Assembly (NCBI GenBank): GCA_964558405.1 | Contig: CAZLDG010000002.1 | Location: 15,494 to 79,493, forward strand | Direction: 5' to 3' | Length of the DNA: 64,000 bases | Source of the DNA: Thioglobus_B sp964558405 | GTDB taxonomy: Bacteria; Pseudomonadota; Gammaproteobacteria; PS1; Pseudothioglobaceae | Part shown: positions 33,813 to 43,043 of the stretch, in pieces | Layout of the letters: every line of letters begins with the position of its first letter | Numbering within the stretch: the first letter of the stretch is position 1 | Translations under genes and position numbers: made by a program | The notes under the pieces: model-generated | Databases searched by the model: none | What the model was told of the DNA's origin: nothing | The model's input: the letters and a program-made list of their open reading frames with translations, nothing else

Positions 33813-35474
33813 TTAGTTCGAGGCGCTGATCATTTCCTGCGCAGCGTGTAGCGCCTTATCACTAATAGAGGCACCCGAGAGAATTCTAGCCACCTCCTGT
33901 ACACGCTGCTCAGCAGAGAGCTTATCGAGCGTGGTACTAGCACCCTCGGCGCTTTGGGTCTTATGCACCTTAAGATGCTGATCGCCAAATGAAGCCACTT
34001 GCGCCAGGTGGGTAATACACAGCACTTGATAATGCTTAGAGAGTGATTTGAGTTTTTGTCCGACCACCTCAGCTACTGCGCCACTAATGCCCACATCCAC
34101 TTCATCAAAAACAATAGTCGGCGTGTATTCGCTGTCACTGCCCACCACAGAAATGGCCAATGAGATGCGTGATAATTCGCCACCTGAGGCAATCTTTTTC
34201 AACGCTTTAGGTGTTTGTCCCATGTTGGTACGCACTAAAAACTCCGCCTGCTCCGCCCCGCCTAAATGCACACCAGGGGCTTTATCGACTAAGGCCACGC
34301 TAAACTCACTACCAGGCATGCCCAATACTTGCATGACCTCGCTCACCTGCTTGGAGAGTTGTTGTGCTTGCTCGCGGCGCGTCTGCGTTAAGCGCAAAGC
34401 CAGCGTTTGATATTGTTGCGCCATCTCATCTAAGCGCTGACGCATCTCAACAATCGAGCTAGAAGCACCGGCCGTATCCGCTAGCTTTTGAGCAATGTCT
34501 GCCTGCACCTCTAGTAACCCCTCCAATTGACAATTGTGCTTTCTGCTAAGCTCGTGCAACTCAGAGATTCTAGCTTCTAGGTTTTGCATATGCTCTTCAT
34601 CAACATTTAGATGGTTGAGGTAATTATTGAGCTCATACACTGCCTCTTGAGTTTGCACTTGCGCACTGGTAAGTAGTTCACTGGCCTCACTAAGCTTAGG
34701 ATCTAGCTCCTGGGTTTTTGACAAAGCATAACTAAGGTGAGAGAGCTGGGCGTTGGCACCGGTTTCGGCCTCTAGTTGATTCAGCGTATTAGAAACCTCA
34801 AGCACCAAAGACTTGGCATTGCTACTGGTCTTGTATTCAGCCTCAATGCTGTTCAGCTCATCTGCATTTAATGCTGCCGCTTCCAGTTCGCCCAGTTGGT
34901 GCTGATATAGCTCCTGCTGTTGCAATAGAGCACTTTGATTGGTTTGTACTGTCTCAATCTCAAGCGCCAGTGTTCTATGGGTTCTGGCCAGCTCGTTGAG
35001 TTGAGTCAGTAGCGCCTGATTGTTGGCGTATCCATCTAATAGGTTAAGCTGTTCGACGGGCTTCAATAATAATTGATGTTCGTTCTGGCCATGCATATCC
35101 ACCAAATGCTCGCCTACTGATCTTAATACTGCAAGTGGCATACTCGACCCGTTGATAAAGGCTTTAGAACGCCCATCAGCACCAATCACCCGGCGCAAGA
35201 TGCACTCGTCGTCCGTCTCCAGTGCCTGCTGCTCCAGTAGTGCTTGTAGTCTTTTATTGCCCTCCACAGCAAAGGTGGCACTGATATCAGCACGCGTACA
35301 TCCACTGCGCACCATCGACTTATCAGCACGTGCACCCAAGGCCAGATTCAGTGAGTTTAACAAGACCGACTTACCCGCACCGGTCTCACCGGTAATCACG
35401 CTCATGCCCGAGTCGAATGTCACCTCGAGGTCTTCTACCACCGCCAAGTTTTGTATGGATAACGCTAAGAGCAT
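33813..35474 (-). CDS. recN: DNA repair protein RecN
   Basis: SMC-like ATPase for double-strand break repair, 553 residues. N-terminal Walker A ITGETGAGKSVLL (about residues 28-40), central coiled coils rich in Leu/Gln/Glu, ABC signature SGGELSRISLA (about 435-445), and Walker B VFDEVDVGISG (about 460-470). Normal length. It follows nadK after 7 bases, the pairing typical of Gammaproteobacteria. Confidence 0.97.
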   Translation of the reverse strand: MLLALSIQNLAVVEDLEVTFDSGMSVITGETGAGKSVLLNSLNLALGARADKSMVRSGCTRADISATFAVEGNKRLQALLEQQALETDDECILRRVIGADGRSKAFINGSSMPLAVLRSVGEHLVDMHGQNEHQLLLKPVEQLNLLDGYANNQALLTQLNELARTHRTLALEIETVQTNQSALLQQQELYQHQLGELEAAALNADELNSIEAEYKTSSNAKSLVLEVSNTLNQLEAETGANAQLSHLSYALSKTQELDPKLSEASELLTSAQVQTQEAVYELNNYLNHLNVDEEHMQNLEARISELHELSRKHNCQLEGLLEVQADIAQKLADTAGASSSIVEMRQRLDEMAQQYQTLALRLTQTRREQAQQLSKQVSEVMQVLGMPGSEFSVALVDKAPGVHLGGAEQAEFLVRTNMGQTPKALKKIASGGELSRISLAISVVGSDSEYTPTIVFDEVDVGISGAVAEVVGQKLKSLSKHYQVLCITHLAQVASFGDQHLKVHKTQSAEGASTTLDKLSAEQRVQEVARILSGASISDKALHAAQEMISASN

Positions 35475-35481
35475 GTTTTGC

Positions 35482-36303
35482 TTAGGTTAGTTTGGAGCCC
35501 CAATGCAGTTTTGAACGTACAATCTCAAAATAATCATAGTCCTTAGGGTGCAGCAAATGAATAAAGCTATTATGCTGACGTACGCGCAGGTCTTGGCCTG
35601 GAGCAATGGTGAACGAGCTTTGGCCATCAAAACTCACCGTCGCCCCATCATCAATGTCCTTAATACGCACCACAATCTCTGAGCCGCCTGGCACCAATAG
35701 TGGTCGATGACTCATGGTATGTGGACAAATCGACACCAAACCAATAGCATTCACGCCAGGATGCATAATAGGGCCGCCGCTTGATAAGGCATAGGCTGTA
35801 GAACCGGTTGGTGTGGTTACGATCATGCCGTCTGCACGTTGGTTGTTGACAAACTTATCATCAACGAACACCTCAAATTCAATCATGCGCAGACTCTTCT
35901 TGCGATGCAAGACCGCGTCATTGAGCGCCAAGTGTGACTCCAATACCTGTGAACCCTCAAGCAGTTGACACGAAAGCAGACAACGATCCTCTTTGGTAAA
36001 CTCGCCCGCCAACACTTGGCCAACAATCTCCAGCATATTATCAACCGAGACATCGGCCAGAAAGCCTAAACGCCCTAAGTTAATGCCCAGAATTGGAATG
36101 TTATGGTCAACAAAAGTACGCGCTGTATTTAACAAGGTGCCATCACCGCCTAACACAATCACCAAGTCGGCTGATTCAGCAATCGCCTCATCGGCAAATA
36201 CTGTGCTAACCCCTTGCGTATCTAGATAAGCCACCAGTTTCTCGGCAGTATTTTCACTAACGTCGTCTTGTGGTTTGGTAATAATGCCAATTGTGTTAAA
36301 CAT
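35482..36303 (-). CDS. nadK: NAD kinase
   Basis: Makes NADP from NAD and ATP. The 273-residue protein has the GGDGT motif in VLGGDGTLLN (about residues 51-60), the NE/D-like and TPTGSTAYALSSGGP motif (about 163-177), and the conserved DGQ near the C-terminus. It is divergent from grpE, as is common in this class. Confidence 0.97.
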   Translation of the reverse strand: MFNTIGIITKPQDDVSENTAEKLVAYLDTQGVSTVFADEAIAESADLVIVLGGDGTLLNTARTFVDHNIPILGINLGRLGFLADVSVDNMLEIVGQVLAGEFTKEDRCLLSCQLLEGSQVLESHLALNDAVLHRKKSLRMIEFEVFVDDKFVNNQRADGMIVTTPTGSTAYALSSGGPIMHPGVNAIGLVSICPHTMSHRPLLVPGGSEIVVRIKDIDDGATVSFDGQSSFTIAPGQDLRVRQHNSFIHLLHPKDYDYFEIVRSKLHWGSKLT

Positions 36304-36330
36304 GGTTTGTATTATTTTTTAAAATAAGCG

Positions 36331-36358
36331 TTGATTTGTCTAAAATAGACACTATATA
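36331..36358 (+). promoter_or_regulatory. Promoter of grpE
   Basis: TTGATT at 36331-36336 and TATATA at 36353-36358 with a 16-base spacer; the predicted start lies about 27 bases before the ATG at 36392. No clear heat-shock sigma factor consensus is visible. Confidence 0.45.
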
Positions 36359-36391
36359 ACGGGTAAATATACATCAATTGAACAACAAATA

Positions 36392-36937
36392 ATGACTAAA
36401 AAACAAAGTGAAACGCCGATTGAAGAGCCAAACGACAAAAACCCAGAGGCTCAAGCAGATGAAACTCCCAGTGTTGAAGATTTACAAGCGCAATTAACAG
36501 AAGCACAACAGTCTGCTAAAGACAATTGGGACAAGGTATTACGCGCCCAAGCTGAAATGGAAAACCTCAAACGTCGCAGCGCCAAAGATGTTGAGAATGC
36601 CCACAAATATGCGCTGGATGGTTTTGTTAAAGCCTTGTTAGAGGTTAAAGATTCTCTGAGCATGGGACTGAAATCTGCACAAGAAGAGCAGGCCAATATT
36701 GAGAACATTATTGAAGGTCTGGAGATGACTGATAAGGTATTTATCTCTACCCTAGAAAAATTTGGCGTTGAAGCGCTCAATCCAGCAGGCGAGGCTTTTA
36801 ATCCAGAATTTCACGAAGCGGTTACCATGGTACCAATGCCCAATCAAGACTCTAATACGGTCTTGGAAGTGGTACAAGTTGGCTTTACCTTAAATGGTCG
36901 CCTGGTGCGTCCTGCAATGGTAGTCGTGGTTCAGTAG
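36392..36937 (+). CDS. grpE: Nucleotide exchange factor GrpE
   Basis: GrpE releases ADP from DnaK. The 181-residue protein has an acidic disordered N-terminus, a long helix (ETPSVEDLQAQLTEAQQ through AEMENLKRR, about residues 24-70), and the C-terminal beta domain with the signature VLEVVQVGFTLNGRLVRPA (about 157-175). dnaK and dnaJ normally follow; here an A+T-rich DUF262 gene on the other strand occupies that place. Confidence 0.96.
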   Translation: MTKKQSETPIEEPNDKNPEAQADETPSVEDLQAQLTEAQQSAKDNWDKVLRAQAEMENLKRRSAKDVENAHKYALDGFVKALLEVKDSLSMGLKSAQEEQANIENIIEGLEMTDKVFISTLEKFGVEALNPAGEAFNPEFHEAVTMVPMPNQDSNTVLEVVQVGFTLNGRLVRPAMVVVVQ

Positions 36938-37036
36938 CAATTATGTAAAAATAAGATCAAACCACATTCAAAGAAAAAGTTAAGCGTATAGAGGCCAGTA
37001 TAAGCTGGACTTAAGCAAGAACTCTAATCATATTTA

Positions 37037-38947
37037 TTATCTTATAACTGGAGGATTAAACTCCCAAATCTTAGTATAGGCTTCTATGGCAAGATTGTCA
37101 GACCTCTCCTTAATTCTCTCTTGACCCCAGTCCTCAAACGAACCATGCTTATTAATCTGCTCCTCAAAAAAGAATCTGTTTTGGTTAAACTTGTTGTATT
37201 CGCCCTTACTCTGTAGAAAATTATACTTTTCTTGTGGTGTTTTGCTTCCCAGGCTAGAATTGACATTCTTGTCTAGTGCAATTAAATTTCCTATGTTGTT
37301 ACACCAGGACGGGGTGTCTTTTGTATTTGCCTTTATCTTTGCCTGATCTTGAGAATACCAATGCTCGATTGTTACATCTGTCTTTTGATACGGCAAATGA
37401 GCATAGTAAACCCTAACCCTGTCGCTTTTTGATATTTTTTTGTAATCTCTATCGACCGCGTTAAATCTATCTAAAATATAATACAAACCTTTATTATTAC
37501 TGGAAAGGTTGTACTCTATTTCAGAAAATCTAGCCACAAACTCATCTTTTGTAGCAATCTTTTCTCTCAGCGCCTTATACAAACCACTCAAATTGTCTTT
37601 AAATTGATCCTCGTCCGTAGAGTTAGAAAACTTGTTAGCATAATTGGAATATAGCTTCTCTACCTCATTGCCAACTCTGTCTAAAATATAATTGTTTATA
37701 AAGTGGTAATTTTCCAGCGACTCAAAAAATAAAACTAAGGTTTTTCTATACTTATTGTCTTTGTCTAAGCCCAACAAGTAATACTTTTTAATAACAGACC
37801 AAATTAATGGGGTTGCTTGAGTAACCCCAAATAAATTTAAGCCATCAATGGCTCGATATATTCGATTTAACCTGTCATGACTAGTGGAAGAAGGCAACTT
37901 GTCTTCAATGCCAGTATTTGCTAATCCCCTTATAATGGGTATTAAGGAGTCTTCATTTTCAATCTTATTTATTGCATTATAAAAATTAGAAAATTCATCT
38001 AAATTAATCAACAGCTCAATTGCAGCGTCCTCTTTATTGCCGCTAGATCCTACATACAGGCCCTTTAGCCCATTAAACAATTTTGAGGATGTTATATGTC
38101 CATTGATGCTTATATAAAAATATTTAAGCATTCTTGTAAGGTTGTTGTTTGATTTTTCAGCAATATCATCCCAATAGCTTACTATCTCTTCTGAATCAGG
38201 ATGGTTTGCAAATAGGTGTGCCTTTAATAGGTCAGACACCTCAAGATTTTTTCCACGGGAATTGGTTCTTTCAAAAAATAAATAAGCCTCTTGAAAGTCT
38301 GAAAGGGTAATCTTAATAAATGTAAGATGATTGATTACGCGATTAAGTGTTGAGTAATCATTGTCATTAACAAGCAACTCATCAATTCTATTTAAGAAGA
38401 AATCATAAATGGGTCTGATTCTATTTGTCTGGCGCTTAACTCCTTTTTTGCCTATTTTTTCAGGAAAATCACCACCCCAATCTTGATCACTAATATAATT
38501 AAAAATATCTGATATTGACGATGCTGCAGTAAACCTATATCCATCAACCTCACCAGTATCTCTATTTTCAAAAACCAAGCTTTCATCAATACGAGCTACA
38601 ACACGATTGATCTTTTCTTTATTGGTCTTCTCCCTAAGTTTTTTTAACCAAGATCTAAATGCAATTAACAAAATAAAAATTGTTGTGATTCTTTGTTGCC
38701 CATCAACAATTTGAAAAGTATCGCTATTCTCAGGATTGCATAAAATTAAGTTGCCGAGAAATAATCCATTCTTACTTGAGCCTCTTTGAATATCAAAATA
38801 ATGTTCTTCTAAATCCTGCCAAAATTCTTCAATTTCACTTCCGGTTTTCCAAACATAATCCCTTTGATAGTCAGGAACCTTTATAAGGTTATTTCCAAGA
38901 CCTGATATAAAATCCTTAAACTCTATAGTATCTGTATCTAAATTCAT
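37037..38947 (-). CDS. DUF262/DUF1524 (GmrSD-like) putative defence nuclease
   Basis: A 636-residue protein with an N-terminal DUF262 (ParB/Srx-like NTPase) domain, visible as VPDYQRDYVW (about residues 24-33) and VDGQQRITTIF (about 81-91), and a C-terminal HNH-type DUF1524 nuclease region with VTIEHWYSQ followed by NNIGNLIALDKNVNSSLG. This is the architecture of GmrS/GmrD fusions, type IV restriction enzymes that cut modified phage DNA. The region is visibly richer in A+T and uses different codons from its neighbours. I take the ATG at 38947; a TTG at 38974 is also in frame. It stands alone between grpE and adk. The specificity cannot be read from sequence. Confidence 0.8.
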   Translation of the reverse strand: MNLDTDTIEFKDFISGLGNNLIKVPDYQRDYVWKTGSEIEEFWQDLEEHYFDIQRGSSKNGLFLGNLILCNPENSDTFQIVDGQQRITTIFILLIAFRSWLKKLREKTNKEKINRVVARIDESLVFENRDTGEVDGYRFTAASSISDIFNYISDQDWGGDFPEKIGKKGVKRQTNRIRPIYDFFLNRIDELLVNDNDYSTLNRVINHLTFIKITLSDFQEAYLFFERTNSRGKNLEVSDLLKAHLFANHPDSEEIVSYWDDIAEKSNNNLTRMLKYFYISINGHITSSKLFNGLKGLYVGSSGNKEDAAIELLINLDEFSNFYNAINKIENEDSLIPIIRGLANTGIEDKLPSSTSHDRLNRIYRAIDGLNLFGVTQATPLIWSVIKKYYLLGLDKDNKYRKTLVLFFESLENYHFINNYILDRVGNEVEKLYSNYANKFSNSTDEDQFKDNLSGLYKALREKIATKDEFVARFSEIEYNLSSNNKGLYYILDRFNAVDRDYKKISKSDRVRVYYAHLPYQKTDVTIEHWYSQDQAKIKANTKDTPSWCNNIGNLIALDKNVNSSLGSKTPQEKYNFLQSKGEYNKFNQNRFFFEEQINKHGSFEDWGQERIKERSDNLAIEAYTKIWEFNPPVIR

Positions 38948-39296
38948 AGTTAAAGCCTGGCTACTGTTAAACAATTCGAATTACAAATTATATTTCTAAT
39001 TACACAGCAAATAAATTTAATTCATAAACACCATAACAAAAAACCCAAAAGACAGCTTTTCAACAATAAAAAGTCCTTATTTTTGGCATAAATAACGCTA
39101 TTTTCAGTATCAAAAAGATGTTTTTTAGCTAGTAACAGGGGTCTTTTAAAATGCACGGTTTTGACTACTAGTTCTTAATGGCTGTTAATACATTTATAAG
39201 TTTATGATATAATTTTCGCTCAATTTTGACCTCAGAGAATTAAGACTAATTAAAGATATGGGGCTGAATTTTATTAACCACTATTAAGGAAATATT
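38948..39296. other. A+T-rich intergenic region between the DUF262 gene and adk
   Basis: No convincing gene in 349 bases. A minus-strand TATAAT (38992-38987) could serve the DUF262 gene, and the adk promoter lies near the right end. The strongly A+T-rich composition continues that of the DUF262 gene, so the foreign segment probably ends around 39180. I found no flanking direct repeat or attachment site by eye. Confidence 0.5.
39185..39213 (+). promoter_or_regulatory. Promoter of adk
   Basis: TTAATA at 39185-39190, 17-base spacer, TATAAT at 39208-39213. It would give an unusually long leader of about 75 bases before the ATG at 39297, which has an AAGGAAA ribosome binding site. Confidence 0.55.
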
Positions 39297-39935
39297 ATGA
39301 AACTAATTCTTTTAGGTGCACCAGGTGCGGGCAAAGGCACTGTGGCAAAACTACTAACCAAACTTGACGGTTCAGTTCAAATCTCAACGGGCGATATTCT
39401 ACGTGGCGCAGTCGCGGCAGGTACTGAGCTAGGCAAACAAGCAGAAGCAGCAATGAAGGCTGGCGACCTAGTATCTGATGATCTAATCATGGGCATTATG
39501 GAAGAACGCCTACAAGAAGACGATTGTAAAAACGGCTACCTATTAGATGGCTTCCCGCGCACTATTCCGCAAGCAGAAGCTTTGAAAAAACTATTAGAAA
39601 AGATGGGCGAGAAACTAGACGCTGCTGTTGAAATCGACGTGCCACGTGATGTGATTCTTGATCGCCTAACTACACGCCGTACTTGCACAGGCTGTGGTGA
39701 AATCTACAACGTTAAATCAAATCCAACCAAGGTTGAGGGCGTATGCGACAAATGTGGTGAGCCAGTTGTACAGCGTGATGACGAAACTGAAGAAGCCATT
39801 AGCAACCGTTTGAACGTTTATAACGATCAAACTGCACCACTGGTTGGTTTCTATAAAGAAGAAGGCCTACTACTTTCAGTAAACGCCACTTCATCAGATG
39901 CAGTACTTGAGGCTATCCAAGCTAAGCTGGGCTAA
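39297..39935 (+). CDS. adk: Adenylate kinase (zinc-lid type)
   Basis: Interconverts ATP, ADP and AMP. The 212-residue protein starts with the P-loop GAPGAGKGT (residues 7-15), has LLDGFPRT (about 81-88), and a long LID domain with two CxxC pairs (CTGCGE near 131 and CDKCGE near 151), which should bind zinc; E. coli Adk uses other residues there. Terminators follow. Confidence 0.97.
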   Translation: MKLILLGAPGAGKGTVAKLLTKLDGSVQISTGDILRGAVAAGTELGKQAEAAMKAGDLVSDDLIMGIMEERLQEDDCKNGYLLDGFPRTIPQAEALKKLLEKMGEKLDAAVEIDVPRDVILDRLTTRRTCTGCGEIYNVKSNPTKVEGVCDKCGEPVVQRDDETEEAISNRLNVYNDQTAPLVGFYKEEGLLLSVNATSSDAVLEAIQAKLG

Positions 39936-39943
39936 GCCGCTTA

Positions 39944-39966
39944 CTTTGCTCTGTTAAGGAGCAAAG
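39944..39966 (+). other. Hairpin after adk
   Basis: Perfect 8-bp inverted repeat CTTTGCTC / GAGCAAAG with a 7-base loop right after the adk stop, without a T run. It may protect the 3' end of the message and precedes the true terminator at 39977. Confidence 0.5.
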
Positions 39967-39976
39967 CACAAAACTT

Positions 39977-40012
39977 AAAAACCCCAATAGTGATGGCTGT
40001 TGGGGTTTTTTT
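39977..40012 (+). terminator. Rho-independent terminator of adk
   Basis: Stem AAAACCCCAA / TTGGGGTTTT with a 12-base loop followed by a run of T. It ends the adk unit before the dsbD promoter. Confidence 0.85.
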
Positions 40013-40039
40013 ATCTGCCAACAAACCGTGCAAGCTTAT

Positions 40040-40068
40040 TTGTTTTCAGTGAACATTTGTCTTATAAT
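40040..40068 (+). promoter_or_regulatory. Promoter of dsbD
   Basis: TTGTTT at 40040-40045 and a consensus TATAAT at 40063-40068 with a 17-base spacer. The predicted start near 40075 is about 30 bases upstream of the dsbD ATG, which has a GGGGAG ribosome binding site. Confidence 0.5.
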
Positions 40069-40106
40069 TAGCGTTCTTAATGAATTCTAATTGGGGAGAA
40101 CAATCC

Positions 40107-42508
40107 ATGAGATTGCTATTTACTTTATGGTTGGCACTAAGTGCAACGCTGGTACATGCGCAGGAAGAACTGCTGCCTGCAGACAAAGCGTTTGCTTTGA
40201 CCGCCAAAGTGGTTAACGATGAAATCCAACTGAATTGGGACATCGCCAAAGGCTACTACCTCTATAAAGAAAAAATCAAAATCACCTCCAATTTGTCTAA
40301 ACGCTTAGGCATTGCCAAATTCCCCAAGGCCAAAATTAAAGACGATGAATTCTTTGGTCGCGTCGGCATTTATAGAGACCAGGTCAAGGTTGCTGTGCCG
40401 GTATTGGCTGGTGAAGCCGATTCTATTTTGCTCAATGTGACTTTCCAGGGTTGTGCTGATCTGGGCGTTTGTTATCCGCCGGTGACCAAGTCGGTTGCGC
40501 TAGACATTAGCAATCTACGTCAGGCCTCGGTCATGGACGGTGCACTCAATATGTTTGACCAGGTTAAATCTAAGGCCAAATCCGTTGCTGAACAAATCGT
40601 GCCGATCTCGGATGAGCCATTACCTGGTGATGAGGCTTTCAAATTTAGCGCCAGTGCAATTGACGCCAACACGCTGATGGTTAGTTGGGATGTACATAAA
40701 GAATATTACCTCTATCACGATAAGTTTTTCCTAGATGTTAAAGGCGCAGAGTTTGACACCATTCAGTTCCCTAAAGGCAAAATTAAAGACGATCCGCTAT
40801 TTGGCAAGGTACAAATTCACAAAGGCAAACTCAATGTTGAGCTGCCACTGAAAAATATCCAGTCTCAACAGGTGAGTCTCACAGCTAAATACCAGGGTTG
40901 TTGGACCGGTGGTATTTGCTATCCACCCATGGAAAAGACGCTAGACATTACCCTGCCGATTCAAACCACGTCTAACACGCCTACACCTGTTGCCAATACG
41001 CCAAGTGTCAGCACGCCTGCGCCAAGCGCACCAAGTGCGCCTAGCAATGACACGCTGGAGTTAAACGAAACCGACCAGGTGGCTGAACTGCTTAAGCAAG
41101 ACAATATTTGGTGGGTACTACTAAGTTTCTTTGGTTTTGGCTTGTTATTGTCGCTAACCCCTTGCGTATTCCCAATGATTCCAATTCTCTCAGGCATTAT
41201 CGTTGGACAAAAAGACGTGACTACGCGCAAAGCCTTAATTATGTCCATTGTATTTGTTCTAGCCATGAGTATCACCTACTCGGTCGCGGGCGTATTGGCC
41301 GGCTACTTTGGCGAAAACCTACAAGTACTGTTCCAAACACCTTGGGTGTTGGTGCTATTTAGCTTGGTGTTTGTGGCCTTGGCTTTCTCCATGTTTGGCT
41401 ATTATGAAATTCAACTGCCTTCTGGCTTGCAAGCCAAAGTGACTAGCATTAGTAACAAACAAGAGGGTGGTCACCTATTTGGCGTGCTGATTATGGGCTT
41501 CTTATCAGCGCTGATTGTGGGGCCTTGCGTGGCGCCGCCACTGGCAGGTGCGCTGATCTATATTGGTCAAACTGGTGATGCCGTCCTGGGTGGTTTGTCA
41601 CTATTTGTGATGAGTCTGGGCATGGGCGTACCACTGATTANNNNNNNNNNNNNNNNNNNNNNNNNNNNNNNNNNNNNNNNNNNNNNNNNNNNNNNNNNNN
41701 NNNNNNNNNNNNNNNNNNNNNNNNNNNNNNNNNNNNNNNNCTGGGTGGTTTGTCACTATTTGTGATGAGTCTGGGCATGGGCGTACCACTGATTATCATT
41801 GGTGCAGGCGTCTCTAAACTGCCAAGAGCTGGCGGATGGATGGACAACATCAAATACATCTTTGGTATCTTAATGTTGGCTGTGGCTATTTGGCTACTAG
41901 ATCGCATTATCTCCCAAACCACCTCGTTGATTCTTTGGGCGCTACTATTTACCATATCGCCAATTGCCATGGGCGTGTTTAACAACATCAGCAGCACTTC
42001 CAGCGCTTGGGGTCGAATCTTTAAGGCCATTGGTCTGATTCTTCTGGGCTATGGTATTTTGCTTTGGGGCTTAGTGGCCCGTGGTGGTGGTGATATGTTG
42101 GCACCACTTTCACATTGGGGTGCTTCCAGTGCTCAAATTGAATCTGCCCATGTGCAATTTCAGCCGGTTAACTCCTTAGCGGAATTAGACGGGGTTTTGG
42201 CCAGCGCCAAGAGCAACAATCAACTGGTGATGCTAGACTTCTACGCCGACTGGTGCATCTCTTGTAAAGAATTGGAAAAGTTTGTGTTCTCTGATGCGAC
42301 CGTGGTGAATGAGTTGAAAAACACCATCAGCCTACAAGCAGATGTCACCGCCAATAATGAGCAACACAAAGCGCTGATGGCCAAGTTTGGTATTATTGGT
42401 CCGCCAGCAATCTTGTTCTTTAAAAACGGTGAAGAAGTACGCAGTGCCAGAATTGTCGGCGAGGTTAATGCCCAAGGCTTTATCGAGCGCCTTAACAAAG
42501 TTAAATAA
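40107..42508 (+). CDS. dsbD: Thiol:disulfide interchange protein DsbD with two tandem alpha domains (interrupted by an artificial gap)
   Basis: DsbD carries electrons from cytoplasmic thioredoxin to periplasmic thiol proteins and cytochrome c maturation. From the ATG at 40107: signal peptide (residues 1-18), first alpha domain with C116/C122 (GCADLGVCYPP), second alpha domain with C265/C271 (GCWTGGICYPP), a Pro/Ser/Thr-rich linker, the membrane domain with TPCVFPM and GPCVAPPL, and the C-terminal thioredoxin domain with FYADWCISCKELE. The 100 N at 41641-41740 break the frame, but a 55-bp duplicate flanks them; removing 155 bases restores one frame of 748 residues. E. coli DsbD is about 565, and the excess is the extra alpha domain. 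I judge the gene intact in the organism. Confidence 0.9.
41586..41640. repeat. Left copy of 55-bp duplicate flanking the assembly gap
   Basis: Bases 41586-41640 are identical to 41741-41795. Both encode the same stretch of the DsbD membrane domain (LGGLSLFVMSLGMGVPL). The copies are the overlapping ends of two contigs rather than a biological repeat. Confidence 0.9.
41641..41740. other. Assembly gap of exactly 100 N
   Basis: One hundred N, the conventional length for a gap of unknown size. Because the flanks are identical over 55 bases, the real distance is most likely minus 55, that is an unmerged overlap. Confidence 0.97.
41741..41795. repeat. Right copy of 55-bp duplicate flanking the assembly gap
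   Basis: Identical to 41586-41640. The DsbD reading frame continues without loss of residues if this copy is laid over the left one. Confidence 0.9.
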
Positions 42509-42601
42509 ACAAGGGTTTCTGCAGTTAAATTGCTGACAAAACCACCTAAATTGCACAATGTTGGTGGTAAAATTTGATTTTATTTAATCATTAACGCACC
42601 C

Positions 42602-43042
42602 ATGTCAGACATTTTGTTGCTCAATGGTCCTAACCTAAACATGCTCGGTGTTAGAGAGCCTGATCACTATGGTGCGCAAACCCTGGATGAAATTGTTGCT
42701 CGACTTGAGGCCCAAGCCAACGAGGCAGGTGTCAGTCTAGCGCATTATCAAGACAATGCTGAAGTCGGCCTGATTGAGCGCATTCACCAAGCACACCAAG
42801 ACCAGGTTAAATACATTATTATCAATCCTGCGGCGTTTACTCATACCTCGGTAGCACTACGAGATGCCATGCTTTCTGTGGGTATAGCGTTTACTGAGAT
42901 ACACCTATCAAACGTTTATAAACGCGAGGATTTTCGTTCAAAATCATATTTTTCAGATATTGCTGATGGCGTGATTTCTGGCTTTGGTGCACAAGGCTAT
43001 GAGTTTGCACTCGCTGCGGCAATTAAACATATAAGGGGATAA
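42602..43042 (+). CDS. aroQ: 3-dehydroquinate dehydratase, type II
   Basis: Third step of the shikimate pathway. The 146-residue protein begins with LLNGPNLNMLGVREP (residues 5-19) including the catalytic Tyr region (DHYG), then NPAAFTHTSVALRDA (about 76-90) and EIHLSNVYKRE (about 100-110). It precedes accB by one base; the aroQ-accB-accC order is a classical gammaproteobacterial arrangement. Confidence 0.97.
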   Translation: MSDILLLNGPNLNMLGVREPDHYGAQTLDEIVARLEAQANEAGVSLAHYQDNAEVGLIERIHQAHQDQVKYIIINPAAFTHTSVALRDAMLSVGIAFTEIHLSNVYKREDFRSKSYFSDIADGVISGFGAQGYEFALAAAIKHIRG

Positions 43043-43043
43043 C

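Noticed and set aside
41641..41765. Premature stop in dsbD at 41765 taken as a pseudogene
   Set aside because: The stop arises only because 100 N plus a 55-bp duplicate shift the frame. Collapsing the duplicate restores the gene.
42541..42568. ACCACC/GGTGGT inverted repeat between dsbD and aroQ as a terminator
   Set aside because: Only 6 bp with a 16-base loop and no proper T run; too weak to call.
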